Positions 1 to 9,116 are shown, counted from the first letter of the stretch. The stretch: DNA of 64,000 nucleotides from Tateyamaria sp. ANG-S1 (GCF_000814025.1 NZ_JWLL01000003.1:536373-600372); one strand, 5' to 3'. Notes: generated from the letters alone by a model not told the origin. Made by a program: numbers and translations.

Positions 1-457
1 TGATGACGGTATCATGACAGCCATATTCATTGTCAGTCTGCCATGCGGCCACATGCGGGTTGCGCCCATACCGTTCCGCGACCGCGCGTACGATCTTGCG
101 GCATTCTTCCAGAAAGCCCTGATGGGAAAAGCAATAATGCCGCCGCGAACCATAGCCGCGCACATGCCCGTTCTCATCGACGGCAAACATGTCCGGATGC
201 TTCTTGCACACCCATTTGGGTGGCGTCGCAGTCGGCGTGCCCAGCACAACCTTCAGCCCGGCAGCCCCCAGCGTCTCAATCGCCCGGTCGAGCCAGCCCC
301 AGTCGTATTCACCTTCGCGCGGCTCCATCCGTTTCCATGCAAACTCACCAATCCGCACCCAAGTGAGGCCAAGGTCTGCCATGCGACGCGCATCTTCTTC
401 CCATTGGGTCTCTGGCCAGTGCTCAGGGTAGTAGCATACCCCCAATGTTCGTTTCAT
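1..457 (-). CDS. GH42-type beta-galactosidase, N-terminal part (cut by window edge)
   Basis: Only the first 152 codons are present; the gene runs off the left edge. The protein begins [16 protein letters not shown], the usual opening of GH42 beta-galactosidases, followed by [16 protein letters not shown] and later [10 protein letters not shown], where the NE pair is the expected acid/base region of this clan-A TIM barrel. It should hydrolyse terminal beta-galactosides in the cytoplasm, since no signal peptide is visible. The ATG overlaps the stop of the SMP-30 gene as ATGA, so translation is probably coupled. It is the last visible gene of the minus-strand galactoside operon. The exact substrate cannot be told from this fragment. 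Confidence 0.85.
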   Translation of the reverse strand, partial: MKRTLGVCYYPEHWPETQWEEDARRMADLGLTWVRIGEFAWKRMEPREGEYDWGWLDRAIETLGAAGLKVVLGTPTATPPKWVCKKHPDMFAVDENGHVRGYGSRRHYCFSHQGFLEECRKIVRAVAERYGRNPHVAAWQTDNEYGCHDTVI

Positions 458-1287
458 AAGATCACCTGATGTTCACGCTGGCCTGTTACGCCCGCCGGCC
501 CGTAAAAGGTCTTTCCTCCCTCCGCCTCGTCCTGTCCGACTGCTGCGGTTGTGACGAAAAGCGTTGTCGCGTCATGCCCGCCAAAAGCCGGGCAGCTTGA
601 TTGGCTGGCGGGCACGCCGACGGCACGTTTGAAGCTGCCATCGGGTCCATAACAGGCCACCCGACCCGCGCCCCACTGCGCATTCCACAGATTGCCATCC
701 GCGTCCACAACTGCGCCGTCGGGGTTCAAGCCTTCCGATGTCAGGTCCACAAACACCTCCGGCGCTGATGCGGGCCACCCGTCTGAATCCAACCCAACGC
801 TCTGAATTTGCTTCGAAAACGTGTCGGTAAAATACGCGCGACCACCATCCGGCGCAAAGCAGATCGCGTTCGAGATGGTGATCCGATCAAACAATGTCCG
901 CAGCTCGCTCTTGTAGTAGCGATAGATGGCCCCGGCATAGGGTTCGGCATTCAACCCCATCGTCCCAATCCAGAACCCGCCCTGCGGGTCTGCCCGCCCG
1001 TCATTGGAGCGAGTGAGGGGATTGTCCGCCTCAAGCGCCACCACCAGATCACGATCCCCGGTGGGAATGTCAAAGCGCCAAAGGCCAGAGACGGACGCCA
1101 CCAATAAAGTCTCACGATCTACCCAGCCACAGGCTGACACGTGCTCGTCGAACGCCCATTCTCGCCGCTGCGCACCTTTCGACATCATGGTCTTGCCAAG
1201 GATGTCGAACCAGAACAGCTCTCCCCGCTCCGGATGCCACATGGGCCCCTCGCCCAATGCGCAACCCGTATCGTCAAAAACCTGCAC
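454..1287 (-). CDS. SMP-30/gluconolactonase-family sugar lactonase
   Basis: A 277-residue SMP-30/LRE-type six-bladed beta-propeller. Family motifs seen are [19 protein letters not shown] near the N-terminus (metal-binding Glu), the [19 protein letters not shown] stretch, and [20 protein letters not shown] toward the end. In this operon it most likely opens the galactonolactone made by the sugar dehydrogenase into galactonate. I place the start at a GTG whose G is shared with the TAG stop of the aldolase gene (TAGTG). An upstream in-frame ATG would run through the aldolase coding region and adds residues unlike the family. The stop overlaps the next gene as ATGA. Substrate is inferred from context. 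Confidence 0.88.
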   Translation of the reverse strand: MQVFDDTGCALGEGPMWHPERGELFWFDILGKTMMSKGAQRREWAFDEHVSACGWVDRETLLVASVSGLWRFDIPTGDRDLVVALEADNPLTRSNDGRADPQGGFWIGTMGLNAEPYAGAIYRYYKSELRTLFDRITISNAICFAPDGGRAYFTDTFSKQIQSVGLDSDGWPASAPEVFVDLTSEGLNPDGAVVDADGNLWNAQWGAGRVACYGPDGSFKRAVGVPASQSSCPAFGGHDATTLFVTTAAVGQDEAEGGKTFYGPAGVTGQREHQVIL

Positions 1288-1889
1288 TACGCGCCTGCGT
1301 CGTAGGCAGCCACCATGTCGGCCGCCCGGCTCGTGACATCTGCCACCGACATGCCGGGCTTGTAGAGCGCCGAGCCAATCCCAAAGCCAGTGATGCCCGC
1401 AGCGAACCACTCAGTAAAATTCGCAGGCCCCACGCCACCCACGGCATAGGTCTTTGTACCCTTGGGCAGCACCGCACCAATTGCCTTCAGCCCATCAACA
1501 CCCAACAAGGACGCCGGAAACAGCTTCAGCCCATCGGCCCCGGCCTGAAGTGCCGCAAAGCATTCCGTCGGCGTCATCACACCGGGAAAGGACATCATGC
1601 CTGCCTGTTTCGTCGCAACAATGACGGCGGCATTGGCATCCGGCGACACAACCATATGCGCGCCCATCTCGTGCAGGCGCTCCACGTCCCGCACATCCAG
1701 TACGGTACCCGCCCCGATGATGGCGTGATCCCCATGTGTCTCCAACATTTTCTCAATACTGTCAAAGGGATCAGGCGAGTTCAGCGGCACTTCGATCCGG
1801 GTGATCCCAGCATCGACAAGCGCGTCGGCCACCGGCACAGCCTCGTCCGGGGTAATGCCACGCAGAATGGCAATGATCTCTCGGCTCAT
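1287..1889 (-). CDS. dgoA: 2-dehydro-3-deoxy-6-phosphogalactonate (KDPGal) aldolase
   Basis: A 200-residue class I KDPG/KDPGal aldolase. It starts MSREIIAILRGITPDEA, with the family's IIAILRG strand, then IGAGTVLDVRDVERL and VVSPDANAAVI. The Schiff-base lysine lies in GLKLFPASLLGVDGLKAI, and GGVGPANFTEWFAAG forms the phosphate-binding end. It splits KDPGal to pyruvate and glyceraldehyde 3-phosphate. The start is the ATG overlapping the dgoK stop as ATGA; a longer upstream reading would run back through dgoK. KDPGal is preferred over KDPG as substrate because of the adjacent kinase and galactosidases. The two aldolases cannot be separated firmly by eye. Confidence 0.92.
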   Translation of the reverse strand: MSREIIAILRGITPDEAVPVADALVDAGITRIEVPLNSPDPFDSIEKMLETHGDHAIIGAGTVLDVRDVERLHEMGAHMVVSPDANAAVIVATKQAGMMSFPGVMTPTECFAALQAGADGLKLFPASLLGVDGLKAIGAVLPKGTKTYAVGGVGPANFTEWFAAGITGFGIGSALYKPGMSVADVTSRAADMVAAYDAGA

Positions 1890-2776
1890 GCAGCCTCTCC
1901 GTAAATCTGTGTGTAAGCGGCGGTCAGGCCCGCCAGTGTCATCTCTTCCGCACCTGCCATCTGCGTCGGCACGCCCTGCGCGCCCAACGCTTCGGCATAG
2001 GCTTGCGACAAAGCCTCCGCCCCGATCAAAGCAACCTGCTGTCCCAACCAATAGGGCCGCATCGACGCCAGTTCCGCCCCAACCAACAACCCCGACAATC
2101 GCGCCCGCGCGGCGTCGCCGGACAATCCGTGCAACAACCCCTCCGCCCGCAGGGAAAACAGCGCCGCCGCCAGCCCCTCGGGTCGGGACAAGGACTGATC
2201 GACACCCGCCGCAAAGCTGTTACCATCCCAGCCGTCGCCCATGGAATGGCGCAGCACCGACCGCTCCGACAGCAATGCAAACATCTCGCCCGTCATCGCT
2301 GTGCGGAAACTCACAATCTCGCCCGCGCTCACTTGCACCCATTTGGTATGGGTTCCCGGCAAACAGATCACCCCATCAAACCCTGGCGACGTGGCCAAGA
2401 ACCCCGCAATCTGCGTCTCTTCCCCCCGCATCACATCGGCGGGTTTCACCTGCTTCACACCGGGCAGAATGCGCACATCCAGATCAGTACCCGTCACCCG
2501 CACCGCCTCAGCCGCAGCAGGCGGGGCACAAGGCACGGCAGCATAGGGCGCCTCCGCCCAGCCCTGCCGCGACCCGACCATACCGCAGGCCAGCACAGGC
2601 GCAGGCAAAGCATCGCCAATGAGTTCCCGCAACGCAGGCTCAAACCCGGAACGCTCCAACGCGCCCATGCCCTGCGCCGACGACCGCCGATCCAGAACCG
2701 TCCCATCGGCGCGCATCAACCATGCGCGCACATGCGACGTCCCCCAATCCACAGCGATCCAGGCCACATCCCCCAT
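1886..2776 (-). CDS. dgoK: 2-dehydro-3-deoxygalactonokinase
   Basis: A 296-residue DgoK-family sugar kinase. Visible family features are the N-terminal phosphate-binding AVDWGTSHVRAWL, the ACGMVGSRQGWAEAPY segment, VICLPGTHTKWVQV, and the C-terminal LVGAELASMRPYW followed by LIGAEALSQAYAEAL. It phosphorylates 2-dehydro-3-deoxygalactonate to KDPGal in the De Ley-Doudoroff pathway, using ATP in the cytoplasm. The start ATG shares one base with the stop of the SDR gene (TGATG), and the stop overlaps the aldolase start as ATGA. Such tight coupling to an aldolase makes the assignment strong. Confidence 0.94.
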   Translation of the reverse strand: MGDVAWIAVDWGTSHVRAWLMRADGTVLDRRSSAQGMGALERSGFEPALRELIGDALPAPVLACGMVGSRQGWAEAPYAAVPCAPPAAAEAVRVTGTDLDVRILPGVKQVKPADVMRGEETQIAGFLATSPGFDGVICLPGTHTKWVQVSAGEIVSFRTAMTGEMFALLSERSVLRHSMGDGWDGNSFAAGVDQSLSRPEGLAAALFSLRAEGLLHGLSGDAARARLSGLLVGAELASMRPYWLGQQVALIGAEALSQAYAEALGAQGVPTQMAGAEEMTLAGLTAAYTQIYGEAA

Positions 2777-3546
2777 CAGCCAGTCACCACCACGCCGCCA
2801 TCGACGACCACCGATTGCCCGGTCATCATCCGGCTCGTGCCCGAGGCCAGAAACAGCGTGGCCCCAACAATATCATCCGGCTCCAGATGATCCTTCAGGC
2901 ACTGCCGCTCCATATGCGCCGCCAACCCTTCGGGCGTGGCCCACTTGTCCAACTGCTTCTGCGTCAGCACCCAACCAGGGGCCAGCGCATTCACCCGGAT
3001 CTTATCCGGCCCAAACTCGCGCGCCAGCGATCGCGTCATCCCGTTGATGCCGCTATTCGACCCCGTATAGATCGGATAACCCGCATTCCCCATCATGTAG
3101 CTGATGGAGGAAAAGTTGATGATCGATCCGCCACCCGCAGCCTGCATTCCCGGAATGACCGCCTGACAAGCAAAGAAATAGGCCTTGAGGTTGATCGCAA
3201 TCATCCAATCCCACAGTTCCTCATCCACATCCATGGTGGCGTGGCGCTTGTCATTGGCAGCGTTGTTCACCAGCGTCGTCACCGGCCCATGCGCCTCTGC
3301 CGCCTGATCAATGCACGCCTTCAAATGCGCCGTATCGGTGATATCGCACTGCATGAACAGCGGGCGCACGCCATGCTTCGCCTCCATCTCATCACAGAAC
3401 GCCGTCGCATCCGACCGCCCGACAAAAGCAACCTGCCCGCCCTGATCCATGAACCCATCCGTCAGCGACGCCCCAATGCCCGAGCCACCGCCGGTGATGA
3501 ACACCGATGCGCCCTTTAGGTCGTGAAATGTGGCTGTCTCTTTCAT
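2776..3546 (-). CDS. SDR-family dehydrogenase, probable sugar (galactose) dehydrogenase, with Asn at the catalytic Lys position
   Basis: A 256-residue classical-length SDR. The nucleotide-binding motif ITGGGSGIGASL, the NNAAN segment and the C-terminal GQSVVVDGG are intact. The catalytic Ser (INFSSISY) and Tyr (GYPIYTGSNSG) are there, but the YxxxK lysine is Asn: the codon is AAT on the minus strand at about 3050-3060. By context it should oxidise D-galactose to galactonolactone, upstream of the lactonase, kinase and aldolase. I use the ATG at 3546, preceded by GAGAG. A longer start at 3576 would overlap the alpha-galactosidase gene. Activity with the altered motif is uncertain. Confidence 0.85.
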   Translation of the reverse strand: MKETATFHDLKGASVFITGGGSGIGASLTDGFMDQGGQVAFVGRSDATAFCDEMEAKHGVRPLFMQCDITDTAHLKACIDQAAEAHGPVTTLVNNAANDKRHATMDVDEELWDWMIAINLKAYFFACQAVIPGMQAAGGGSIINFSSISYMMGNAGYPIYTGSNSGINGMTRSLAREFGPDKIRVNALAPGWVLTQKQLDKWATPEGLAAHMERQCLKDHLEPDDIVGATLFLASGTSRMMTGQSVVVDGGVVVTG

Positions 3547-3568
3547 GGCATCACTCTCAATTCGGGGC

Positions 3569-5653
3569 TCAGGCAAGGTCGCCTTTGATCACCCACATCC
3601 GTTCCGGGAAACTCCATGGCAGCGTCAGGCCATGATACATCAAATAGGCCCCGCTCACCACGACAGGGCCAGTCTTCAGCGCGTTCTGGCCGCGCGACAA
3701 ATGGCTCGCATCCTCGCGATTGATCAGCTCGACACGGTATTTTGCATCGGGCGTCAGCCGGGTCAGACGCAGGGGCCTCGGCGCGATCTGATCGCTGGTC
3801 GCCGCCTTACCCGCAAAGACGACGAACTGCCCACCGCCCAGTTCCAGATGCTGCTCGGCAAAGACGGCAGGGTCGGCACTGTCCAGACGCAGAATATCGG
3901 CGCCATACATCCAGTCGCGGTTGTGCTTCCACCAGCCAGTCACGTCGGTCAGCACTTGGGCTTCTTCATCGGTCAACTCACGCGGGTCCATCTCGAACCC
4001 CATGTGCCGCTGCGCGGCGACCCATGCGCGGAAGCGAATGTCGAGCGTGCGGCCAGATGTATGGCACGTTCGCGGCCCCACATGGCTCCCGGTCACTGCC
4101 ATCGGTAAAAAGATCGACGCATTGTGCTGGATGCGCAGTCGCTCAACAGCATCGTTCGAGTCGCTCAGCCACACGCGCTGCGTCCGCTCCATGATGCCGA
4201 AATCAATGCGCCCACCACCCGACGCGCAGCTTTCAATCTCCACATCCGGGAACCGCTGCCGCAACCGGTCCAGCAAGGTGTAAGACCCCCGCGTCTGCGC
4301 CGCATCTGGCATCGGCAACACCCGGTTGTGGTCCCACTTCACATATTCGACGTCGTGACGGCCCAGAATGTCGCTGATCCGTTCGAAAAGGAACGATTGC
4401 ACCGCAGGCAGCGCCATGTTGAGCGCCATCTGTTGACGCCCCATGATCTGATCCTCGCCCCCCAGCGCCCAATCGGGATGGGCGCGGAAGATGTCGGAGT
4501 TCTGGTTGATCATCTCCGGCTCGAACCAGATGCCGAAAGTCATGCCGAGCGACTTCACGTGATCAATCAGCGGGGTCAGCCCATCTGGGTACTTCCTCGG
4601 ATCAACTTCCCAATCGCTCAGGGCCTGCGTGTCATCATCCCGGTTGCCGAACCAGCCATCGTCCAGAACAAACCGCTCCGCCCCCAGCTTGGCGGCGCGT
4701 TCGGCGATGTCTTTCAACTCATCCAGATTGTGGTCGAAATAGACGGCTTCCCAGCAATTGTAGTGCACGGGCCGCGGCGCATCCGGGCGCGGAAAGGTGA
4801 CGATCCGATCCCGCAAATGCCGCTGGAACGCAACCGCGCAACCGTTCAGACCATCATCCGAGAACACGGCATAAAGCTTGCCCGTCGCAAACCTATGCTG
4901 CGCCGATCCTTCAACCCGCGCGGCGTGCCCAAACTGGATCTGCCGCCGACCATCCGGCAGCTCCTCGGCCACCATACGGTGCCCACCGGACCATCCGTAG
5001 TGAAAGGCATAGGCATGACCCGCCGCATTCGACGCCCCCTGCACCGGCACGATCAGCCCCGGAAAATGCTCGTGCCCCGTGCGACCCGTCCGGTTCTCGC
5101 GGTACCGAATACCGGGCGACCAGGGCGTGCGGTTCATCTGGAGCTCACCACACCAACGCCCGGCAAAGTCGATCATCTCGTCCGCAAGCTGCGGTGCCGG
5201 AAACACCGGGGCTGACAGCCAGTGCAGGTGCATCGGCTCCAGCGCGTCCAGCTCCGCGCTCGCCTCGATCATGTGCGTGTCGGGATCAATGGCAAAGCGC
5301 GCGCGGTAGGTCAGCACGCGGTCCTCATCCATATAGGTCAGGATCAGCACGTTCTCTGCCAGGTCCGACCGCTCAAGGCAGAACTTCGGCAGGAACGGCG
5401 TCCCGTCCCCGTGCCGGATGATCAGGCCCGGCTGTCCGGGAAAGGACCGCGTCGCCTCCGGGCAGATGCTGAGTTCGGGGTTCGCATCGAGCATCCCGCC
5501 CGTCACATCAAGGGTATAAGCCTCATAAAGCGTCGTCAGATCTTCTTCATCCGGCAGGCGCGGTCCCCAATAGACAACCTCCGCCAACCGACCCCTGTCG
5601 GAGCCGAGGACCAAAGTCTGACGCCCGTCATCGAGGCGCCAACATCTTATCAC
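3569..5653 (-). CDS. GH36 alpha-galactosidase
   Basis: A 694-residue GH36 enzyme with the usual N-terminal beta-sandwich, catalytic barrel and C-terminal beta domain. Key stretches are PVHYNCWEAVYFDHN, FVLDDGWFGNRDDD, FGIWFEPEMIN, the nucleophile in YVKWDHNR (Asp about 441), IESCASGGGRIDFG and WLSDSNDAVER, where Asp about 498 is the likely acid/base. It releases galactose from alpha-galactosides such as melibiose or raffinose-type sugars. No signal peptide is seen, so it acts on imported sugar. The start is GTG, overlapping the permease stop as GTGA. Its place right after the ABC transporter genes supports uptake of intact galactosides. Confidence 0.95.
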   Translation of the reverse strand: MIRCWRLDDGRQTLVLGSDRGRLAEVVYWGPRLPDEEDLTTLYEAYTLDVTGGMLDANPELSICPEATRSFPGQPGLIIRHGDGTPFLPKFCLERSDLAENVLILTYMDEDRVLTYRARFAIDPDTHMIEASAELDALEPMHLHWLSAPVFPAPQLADEMIDFAGRWCGELQMNRTPWSPGIRYRENRTGRTGHEHFPGLIVPVQGASNAAGHAYAFHYGWSGGHRMVAEELPDGRRQIQFGHAARVEGSAQHRFATGKLYAVFSDDGLNGCAVAFQRHLRDRIVTFPRPDAPRPVHYNCWEAVYFDHNLDELKDIAERAAKLGAERFVLDDGWFGNRDDDTQALSDWEVDPRKYPDGLTPLIDHVKSLGMTFGIWFEPEMINQNSDIFRAHPDWALGGEDQIMGRQQMALNMALPAVQSFLFERISDILGRHDVEYVKWDHNRVLPMPDAAQTRGSYTLLDRLRQRFPDVEIESCASGGGRIDFGIMERTQRVWLSDSNDAVERLRIQHNASIFLPMAVTGSHVGPRTCHTSGRTLDIRFRAWVAAQRHMGFEMDPRELTDEEAQVLTDVTGWWKHNRDWMYGADILRLDSADPAVFAEQHLELGGGQFVVFAGKAATSDQIAPRPLRLTRLTPDAKYRVELINREDASHLSRGQNALKTGPVVVSGAYLMYHGLTLPWSFPERMWVIKGDLA

Positions 5654-6498
5654 TTAACAGCCCCCAGGGTCAGACCGGCAATGAAGTGCCGTTGCATCAG
5701 GAAGAAACACACAACAGGTGGGATCGCCGCCAGCAAGGACGCCGCCGACACGAGGTGCCAGTTGTTCACGAACTGCCCATTCAGCGCCCGCACCCCCGCC
5801 GTGATTGGCTTGGCGCTTTCGCCCTGCGTGAGCACGTTGGCCCAGAAAAAATCGTTCCAGACAAAGGTGAAGATCAGCACCGCAAGCGCCGCGATGGCCG
5901 GGCGCACGAGGGGCAGCACGACGTACCAGAAGATGCGCCACTCCGCGACACCCTCGATCCGCGCAGACTCCACCAGATCAAAGGGCAGTGCTTTGATGAA
6001 GTTGCGCATGAAGAGCGTGCAGAACCCAGTCTGGAAGGCTGCGTGGAAAAGGAACTGCCCCGCGATCGTGTCATAGAGCCCCGTTTGCACCGACATATCC
6101 CGCACCGGCACCATGAGGATTTGGAACGGAATGAAGTTGCCCGCCACGAACAGGAAGAACAAAGGCAGCGCGACCCGGAACCGGTAGATCGCCAGCGCGT
6201 ATCCGGCGAGGCACGCAAGGGCCACGGAGATGACGACGCTGGGCACCGTGATGAGCACCGAATTGAGCATGTACTGCGCCGCAGCTGACTGGGTGAAGAC
6301 GGCGGCGTAGTTCTCAATCAGCGCGAATTCCGATGGCCAGCCAAACACGTTACCCGAGTTGATGTCCGCCGCCGACCGGATCGACGTCAGGAAGATCGCG
6401 AGCAACGGCAGCAGCCACAGGATCAGGGCAACGGGTAGGAACGCCTGGTACGCCGCCTTGGCCGCGGGGCCGGATTTCTCGATGGGACGTGGAAACAT
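5650..6498 (-). CDS. Sugar ABC transporter permease, MalG type
   Basis: A 282-residue inner-membrane permease of the carbohydrate uptake (CUT1) family with about six hydrophobic segments. The EAA-type loop contacting the ATPase reads LVESARIEGVAEWRIFWYVV, followed by LPLVRPAIAALAVLIF. The start at 6498 (MFPRPIEKSG) lies one base after the stop of the MalF-type gene. A longer upstream reading has no membrane character and overlaps that gene. It forms the translocation pore with the next gene upstream and uses the ATPase at 9918-10979 on the opposite strand. Substrate, inferred from the operon, is a galactoside. Confidence 0.93.
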   Translation of the reverse strand: MFPRPIEKSGPAAKAAYQAFLPVALILWLLPLLAIFLTSIRSAADINSGNVFGWPSEFALIENYAAVFTQSAAAQYMLNSVLITVPSVVISVALACLAGYALAIYRFRVALPLFFLFVAGNFIPFQILMVPVRDMSVQTGLYDTIAGQFLFHAAFQTGFCTLFMRNFIKALPFDLVESARIEGVAEWRIFWYVVLPLVRPAIAALAVLIFTFVWNDFFWANVLTQGESAKPITAGVRALNGQFVNNWHLVSAASLLAAIPPVVCFFLMQRHFIAGLTLGAVK

Positions 6499-6499
6499 C

Positions 6500-7495
6500 T
6501 CAGCGCCCTCCCTTCTCGTCCTGGTACATGCGCCACAGGAAATAGCTGATGAAGATGAGCATGATACCGAACAGCACGGTCGCAATGGACGAGCCATAAC
6601 CATAGCGCTCGCCATATTCGGAGATCGCCACCTCAAACATGTAGTGCGACAGCACATTGGTGGAGCCAAACGGCCCGCCCTGCGTCATGATGGCAATCAT
6701 GTCAAAGGACCGAAGCGCCCCGATCACGGTCACAACCACGGCGATGAAGGTTGCCGGTTTCAGTTGCGGCACAACCACGTACCACAGCATCTTCCAGCCC
6801 TTGGCCCCGTCCAGACGTGCGGCCTCGATCTGGTCTGCGGCGACGTTGTTCAGCCCAGTAAGATACAGGATCATGCAGTATGCGATCTGCGGCCAAAGAC
6901 CGGCGGCGATGATGCCGTAGGTCGCCCATTGCTCGCTCGACAGGATGTCGGGCACGGGGCGTTCGCAGCGGAAGGTGGTGTTGCCGAGGATGTTGGTGGT
7001 TTCCTCGCAGAAGATCGCCTTCCACACCGTTCCAACGACGCCGAAATCGGGGTTGTAGAACCAGCCGAAGATCAGGCCCACGACCACTTGGGAGATCACG
7101 AAGGGGAAGAAGAACATCGACTTGTAGAACCGCATCCCCGTGACCGTCTGGTTCAGGAACAGCGCGATGAACAGGCCCGCGGGGACGGCCAACATGTAGA
7201 GGACGAGCCACGCGATGTTGTTGCGCAGGGAGGTCCAGAAATTGGGGTCGCTCCAGAGCCTGACATAGTTGTCGAAGCCCACCCAGACGGCTGTGGAATT
7301 GCCATCCGCATCATAGAGGCCATTCCATTGGTAGAGGCTGAGCCAGAGGGATTCGAAGATCGGGATGACCACGTAGATGGCGAAGAAAATCAGCGCGGGG
7401 ATCAGGAAAATCCACGGGGCGATGGCCAGCTTGTTCCGCCTGAAAAATCCCGGCTCGGACCGGGTGCGGGTGTCGGTGGCAACGGCGTCTGCCAT
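6500..7495 (-). CDS. Sugar ABC transporter permease, MalF type
   Basis: A 331-residue CUT1-type permease. The N-terminal cytoplasmic stretch is followed by hydrophobic segments such as IAPWIFLIPALIFFAIYVV. The EAA loop reads IEAARLDGAKGWKMLWYVVV with PQLKPATF after it. I start at MADAVATDT because AGGAGG lies six bases before this ATG; the ATG three codons earlier is part of the same purine-rich stretch. It pairs with the MalG-type permease just downstream. The 190-bp gap before it, after the binding-protein gene, contains two strong hairpins that probably lower permease expression relative to the binding protein. Confidence 0.93.
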   Translation of the reverse strand: MADAVATDTRTRSEPGFFRRNKLAIAPWIFLIPALIFFAIYVVIPIFESLWLSLYQWNGLYDADGNSTAVWVGFDNYVRLWSDPNFWTSLRNNIAWLVLYMLAVPAGLFIALFLNQTVTGMRFYKSMFFFPFVISQVVVGLIFGWFYNPDFGVVGTVWKAIFCEETTNILGNTTFRCERPVPDILSSEQWATYGIIAAGLWPQIAYCMILYLTGLNNVAADQIEAARLDGAKGWKMLWYVVVPQLKPATFIAVVVTVIGALRSFDMIAIMTQGGPFGSTNVLSHYMFEVAISEYGERYGYGSSIATVLFGIMLIFISYFLWRMYQDEKGGR

Positions 7496-7616
7496 GGGCA
7501 TCCTCCTGGGCTGAGGGAACATGTCCCACGCTGGGACACTGCTTAACCTTATGAAAAAACAGAATTAATTTGTCTTTACAGAAGGTTAATCGACAATAAC
7601 GGGTGCGTTGGACGAA

Positions 7617-7675
7617 GGTGCGCAGTGACTGCGCACCCTACAGAGTGCGTGCGATGCGCCGGGGTGGCGCATCGC
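7617..7675 (-). repeat. Two adjacent perfect hairpins between binding-protein and permease genes
   Basis: The first hairpin has a 9-bp stem (7617-7625 with 7629-7637, loop tga). The second has a 10-bp stem (7651-7660 with 7666-7675, loop of five). Neither is followed by a clean T-run in the minus direction. Elements like this between a periplasmic binding-protein gene and its permeases commonly stabilise the upstream mRNA or partly stop transcription. That role here is inferred. Confidence 0.75.
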
Positions 7676-7685
7676 TGATCAAGGC

Positions 7686-8915
7686 TTAGTAAACCTCGGC
7701 TTGGACCTCATCCAGACGCTGCAGGATGTCCATCTTCTTGGACGTGTCCAGCATGAACTCCTGGAAGCCTTCCATGCCCGCCTTGGCCATCGCGGCCGGT
7801 GCGTCACGGTCATAGAATTGCGCCAGACCGGTGGCGGAGTTCAGCAACTCAAAGCCTTGCTGAATGAACTTGTCATCCGAGATGTCCGCCTTGGAGTTGA
7901 TGGGCAGTTGGCCGATAGTCTTGTTCCACTGGGTCTGCACATCGGGGCGCGCAACGAAAGCCAACCACTTCTTGGCATCTTCGACGTTCTTGGCGTTCGT
8001 CGGGATAAAGAACGCGTCCGCAGGCGCTTCTTCAGCCCGCGGCACGTCCGGGTTGATCGTCGGGAACGGCATGAAGTCGATCTGGTCTTCGGTCAGGCCA
8101 GCGTTCTTGTAGCCGTCGACCGAGAAGTTGCCCATCACGTACATGGCCGCGTCACCGTTGGCAAAGGGTGCAATTGCGTCCTGCCAGCTCATCGAGGCGT
8201 GGTTGTCGACAAAGCCACACTCGTTGATCAGGGTTTCCCAGTTCTCGAACGTGGCGACGATGCGGGGATCGGTGTACTTGATTTCACCGGCGGTCAGCGC
8301 GTTGTGCACGTCATAGCCGTTGGTGCGCAGGTTGATGTAGTCGAACACACCGGCAGCGGTCCAAAGGAACTTGGTGCCGATGGTGAAGGGCGTCACGCCG
8401 TTCTCTTTCATCTTGCCGCAGGCGGCCAGCAGCTCGTCCCATGTCTGGGGCTCTTCCAGCTCCAAGAGGTCAAAGATGTCTTTGCGGTAGTAGATGCCCC
8501 ACTGGTAGTAGGAATAGGGCACACCCCAGATCTTGCCATCGCGGCTCATGGTGGCCTTGATCGCGGCCAGATCTTCGTTGAAGCCGTTTTCTTCCCAGAC
8601 GTCATCGACGGGCTGGAACAGGCCCGCATCGACGAAGGGCGCCATGCGGTTGCCGGGGTACCAGCTGGTCACGTCGGGCGCGTCGGCGGTCAGGAAGTTG
8701 CGGATCGCCGTCTTGTGCGCTTCGCGGTCGTTGATGTTGACGATGACGTTGATGTCGGGGTTTTCCGCTTTGAACTTCTCGACCGCGTCTTCGAAGCCTT
8801 TTTTCGGGCCGGGGTTCAGGTCATCGAAGTTGATGACCAGATCGCGCGCGAAGGCCGTGCCGGCAACAGCCGACAGTGCAATGGCCGCCACGGCGGTTTT
8901 CAGATTAAGGAACAT
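7686..8915 (-). CDS. Periplasmic sugar-binding protein of ABC transporter
   Basis: A 409-residue family-1 extracellular solute-binding protein. A cleavable signal peptide of about 22 residues (MFLNLKTAVAAIALSAVAG, then TAFA) precedes RDLVINFDDLNPG. Family features include GKIWGVPYSYYQWGIYYRKD, DAIAPFANGDAAMYVMGN and the late LGF-like AKKWLAFVARPDVQTQW. It delivers sugar to the two permeases downstream. The start at 8915 has GGGAGGAG five bases upstream; in-frame extension further upstream would cross the promoter region. It is the first gene of the minus-strand galactoside operon and is divergent from the IclR regulator. Confidence 0.94.
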   Translation of the reverse strand: MFLNLKTAVAAIALSAVAGTAFARDLVINFDDLNPGPKKGFEDAVEKFKAENPDINVIVNINDREAHKTAIRNFLTADAPDVTSWYPGNRMAPFVDAGLFQPVDDVWEENGFNEDLAAIKATMSRDGKIWGVPYSYYQWGIYYRKDIFDLLELEEPQTWDELLAACGKMKENGVTPFTIGTKFLWTAAGVFDYINLRTNGYDVHNALTAGEIKYTDPRIVATFENWETLINECGFVDNHASMSWQDAIAPFANGDAAMYVMGNFSVDGYKNAGLTEDQIDFMPFPTINPDVPRAEEAPADAFFIPTNAKNVEDAKKWLAFVARPDVQTQWNKTIGQLPINSKADISDDKFIQQGFELLNSATGLAQFYDRDAPAAMAKAGMEGFQEFMLDTSKKMDILQRLDEVQAEVY

Positions 8916-9013
8916 TGGTTCTCCTCCCGTTGGTTCCATAACGTTCCGCCGCCGAGCCTGAGTTTTCCTGTCGGCGACGAAATTCAGATTTTCTTTGACA
9001 CCGGCCCCCGCTT

Positions 9014-9056
9014 TGTGGAAGTTCCACATAGTGAAACCGATTTCCAACTATTGGAA
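9014..9056. promoter_or_regulatory. Candidate IclR-family operator pair in the divergent promoter
   Basis: Two inverted repeats lie in the 201-bp gap between the binding-protein gene and the IclR gene. At 9014-9028 there is TGTGGAA-g-TTCCACA, a perfect 7-1-7 palindrome. At 9042-9056 there is TTCCAA-cta-TTGGAA, a 6-3-6 palindrome. GGAA/TTCC palindromes resemble known IclR-type sites. The position between divergent genes fits repression of the operon and autoregulation. Binding is inferred. Confidence 0.6.
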
Positions 9057-9116
9057 CTATGCGGGGACACGGGGCGCAGGTCAACAGATTTCATGCGCCA
9101 CTCTGGGAGGAGACAG

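Noticed and set aside
3547..3576. An earlier ATG for the SDR (ten extra residues)
   Set aside because: It overlaps the alpha-galactosidase gene end, and the ATG at 3546 has a better ribosome site and fits the family length.
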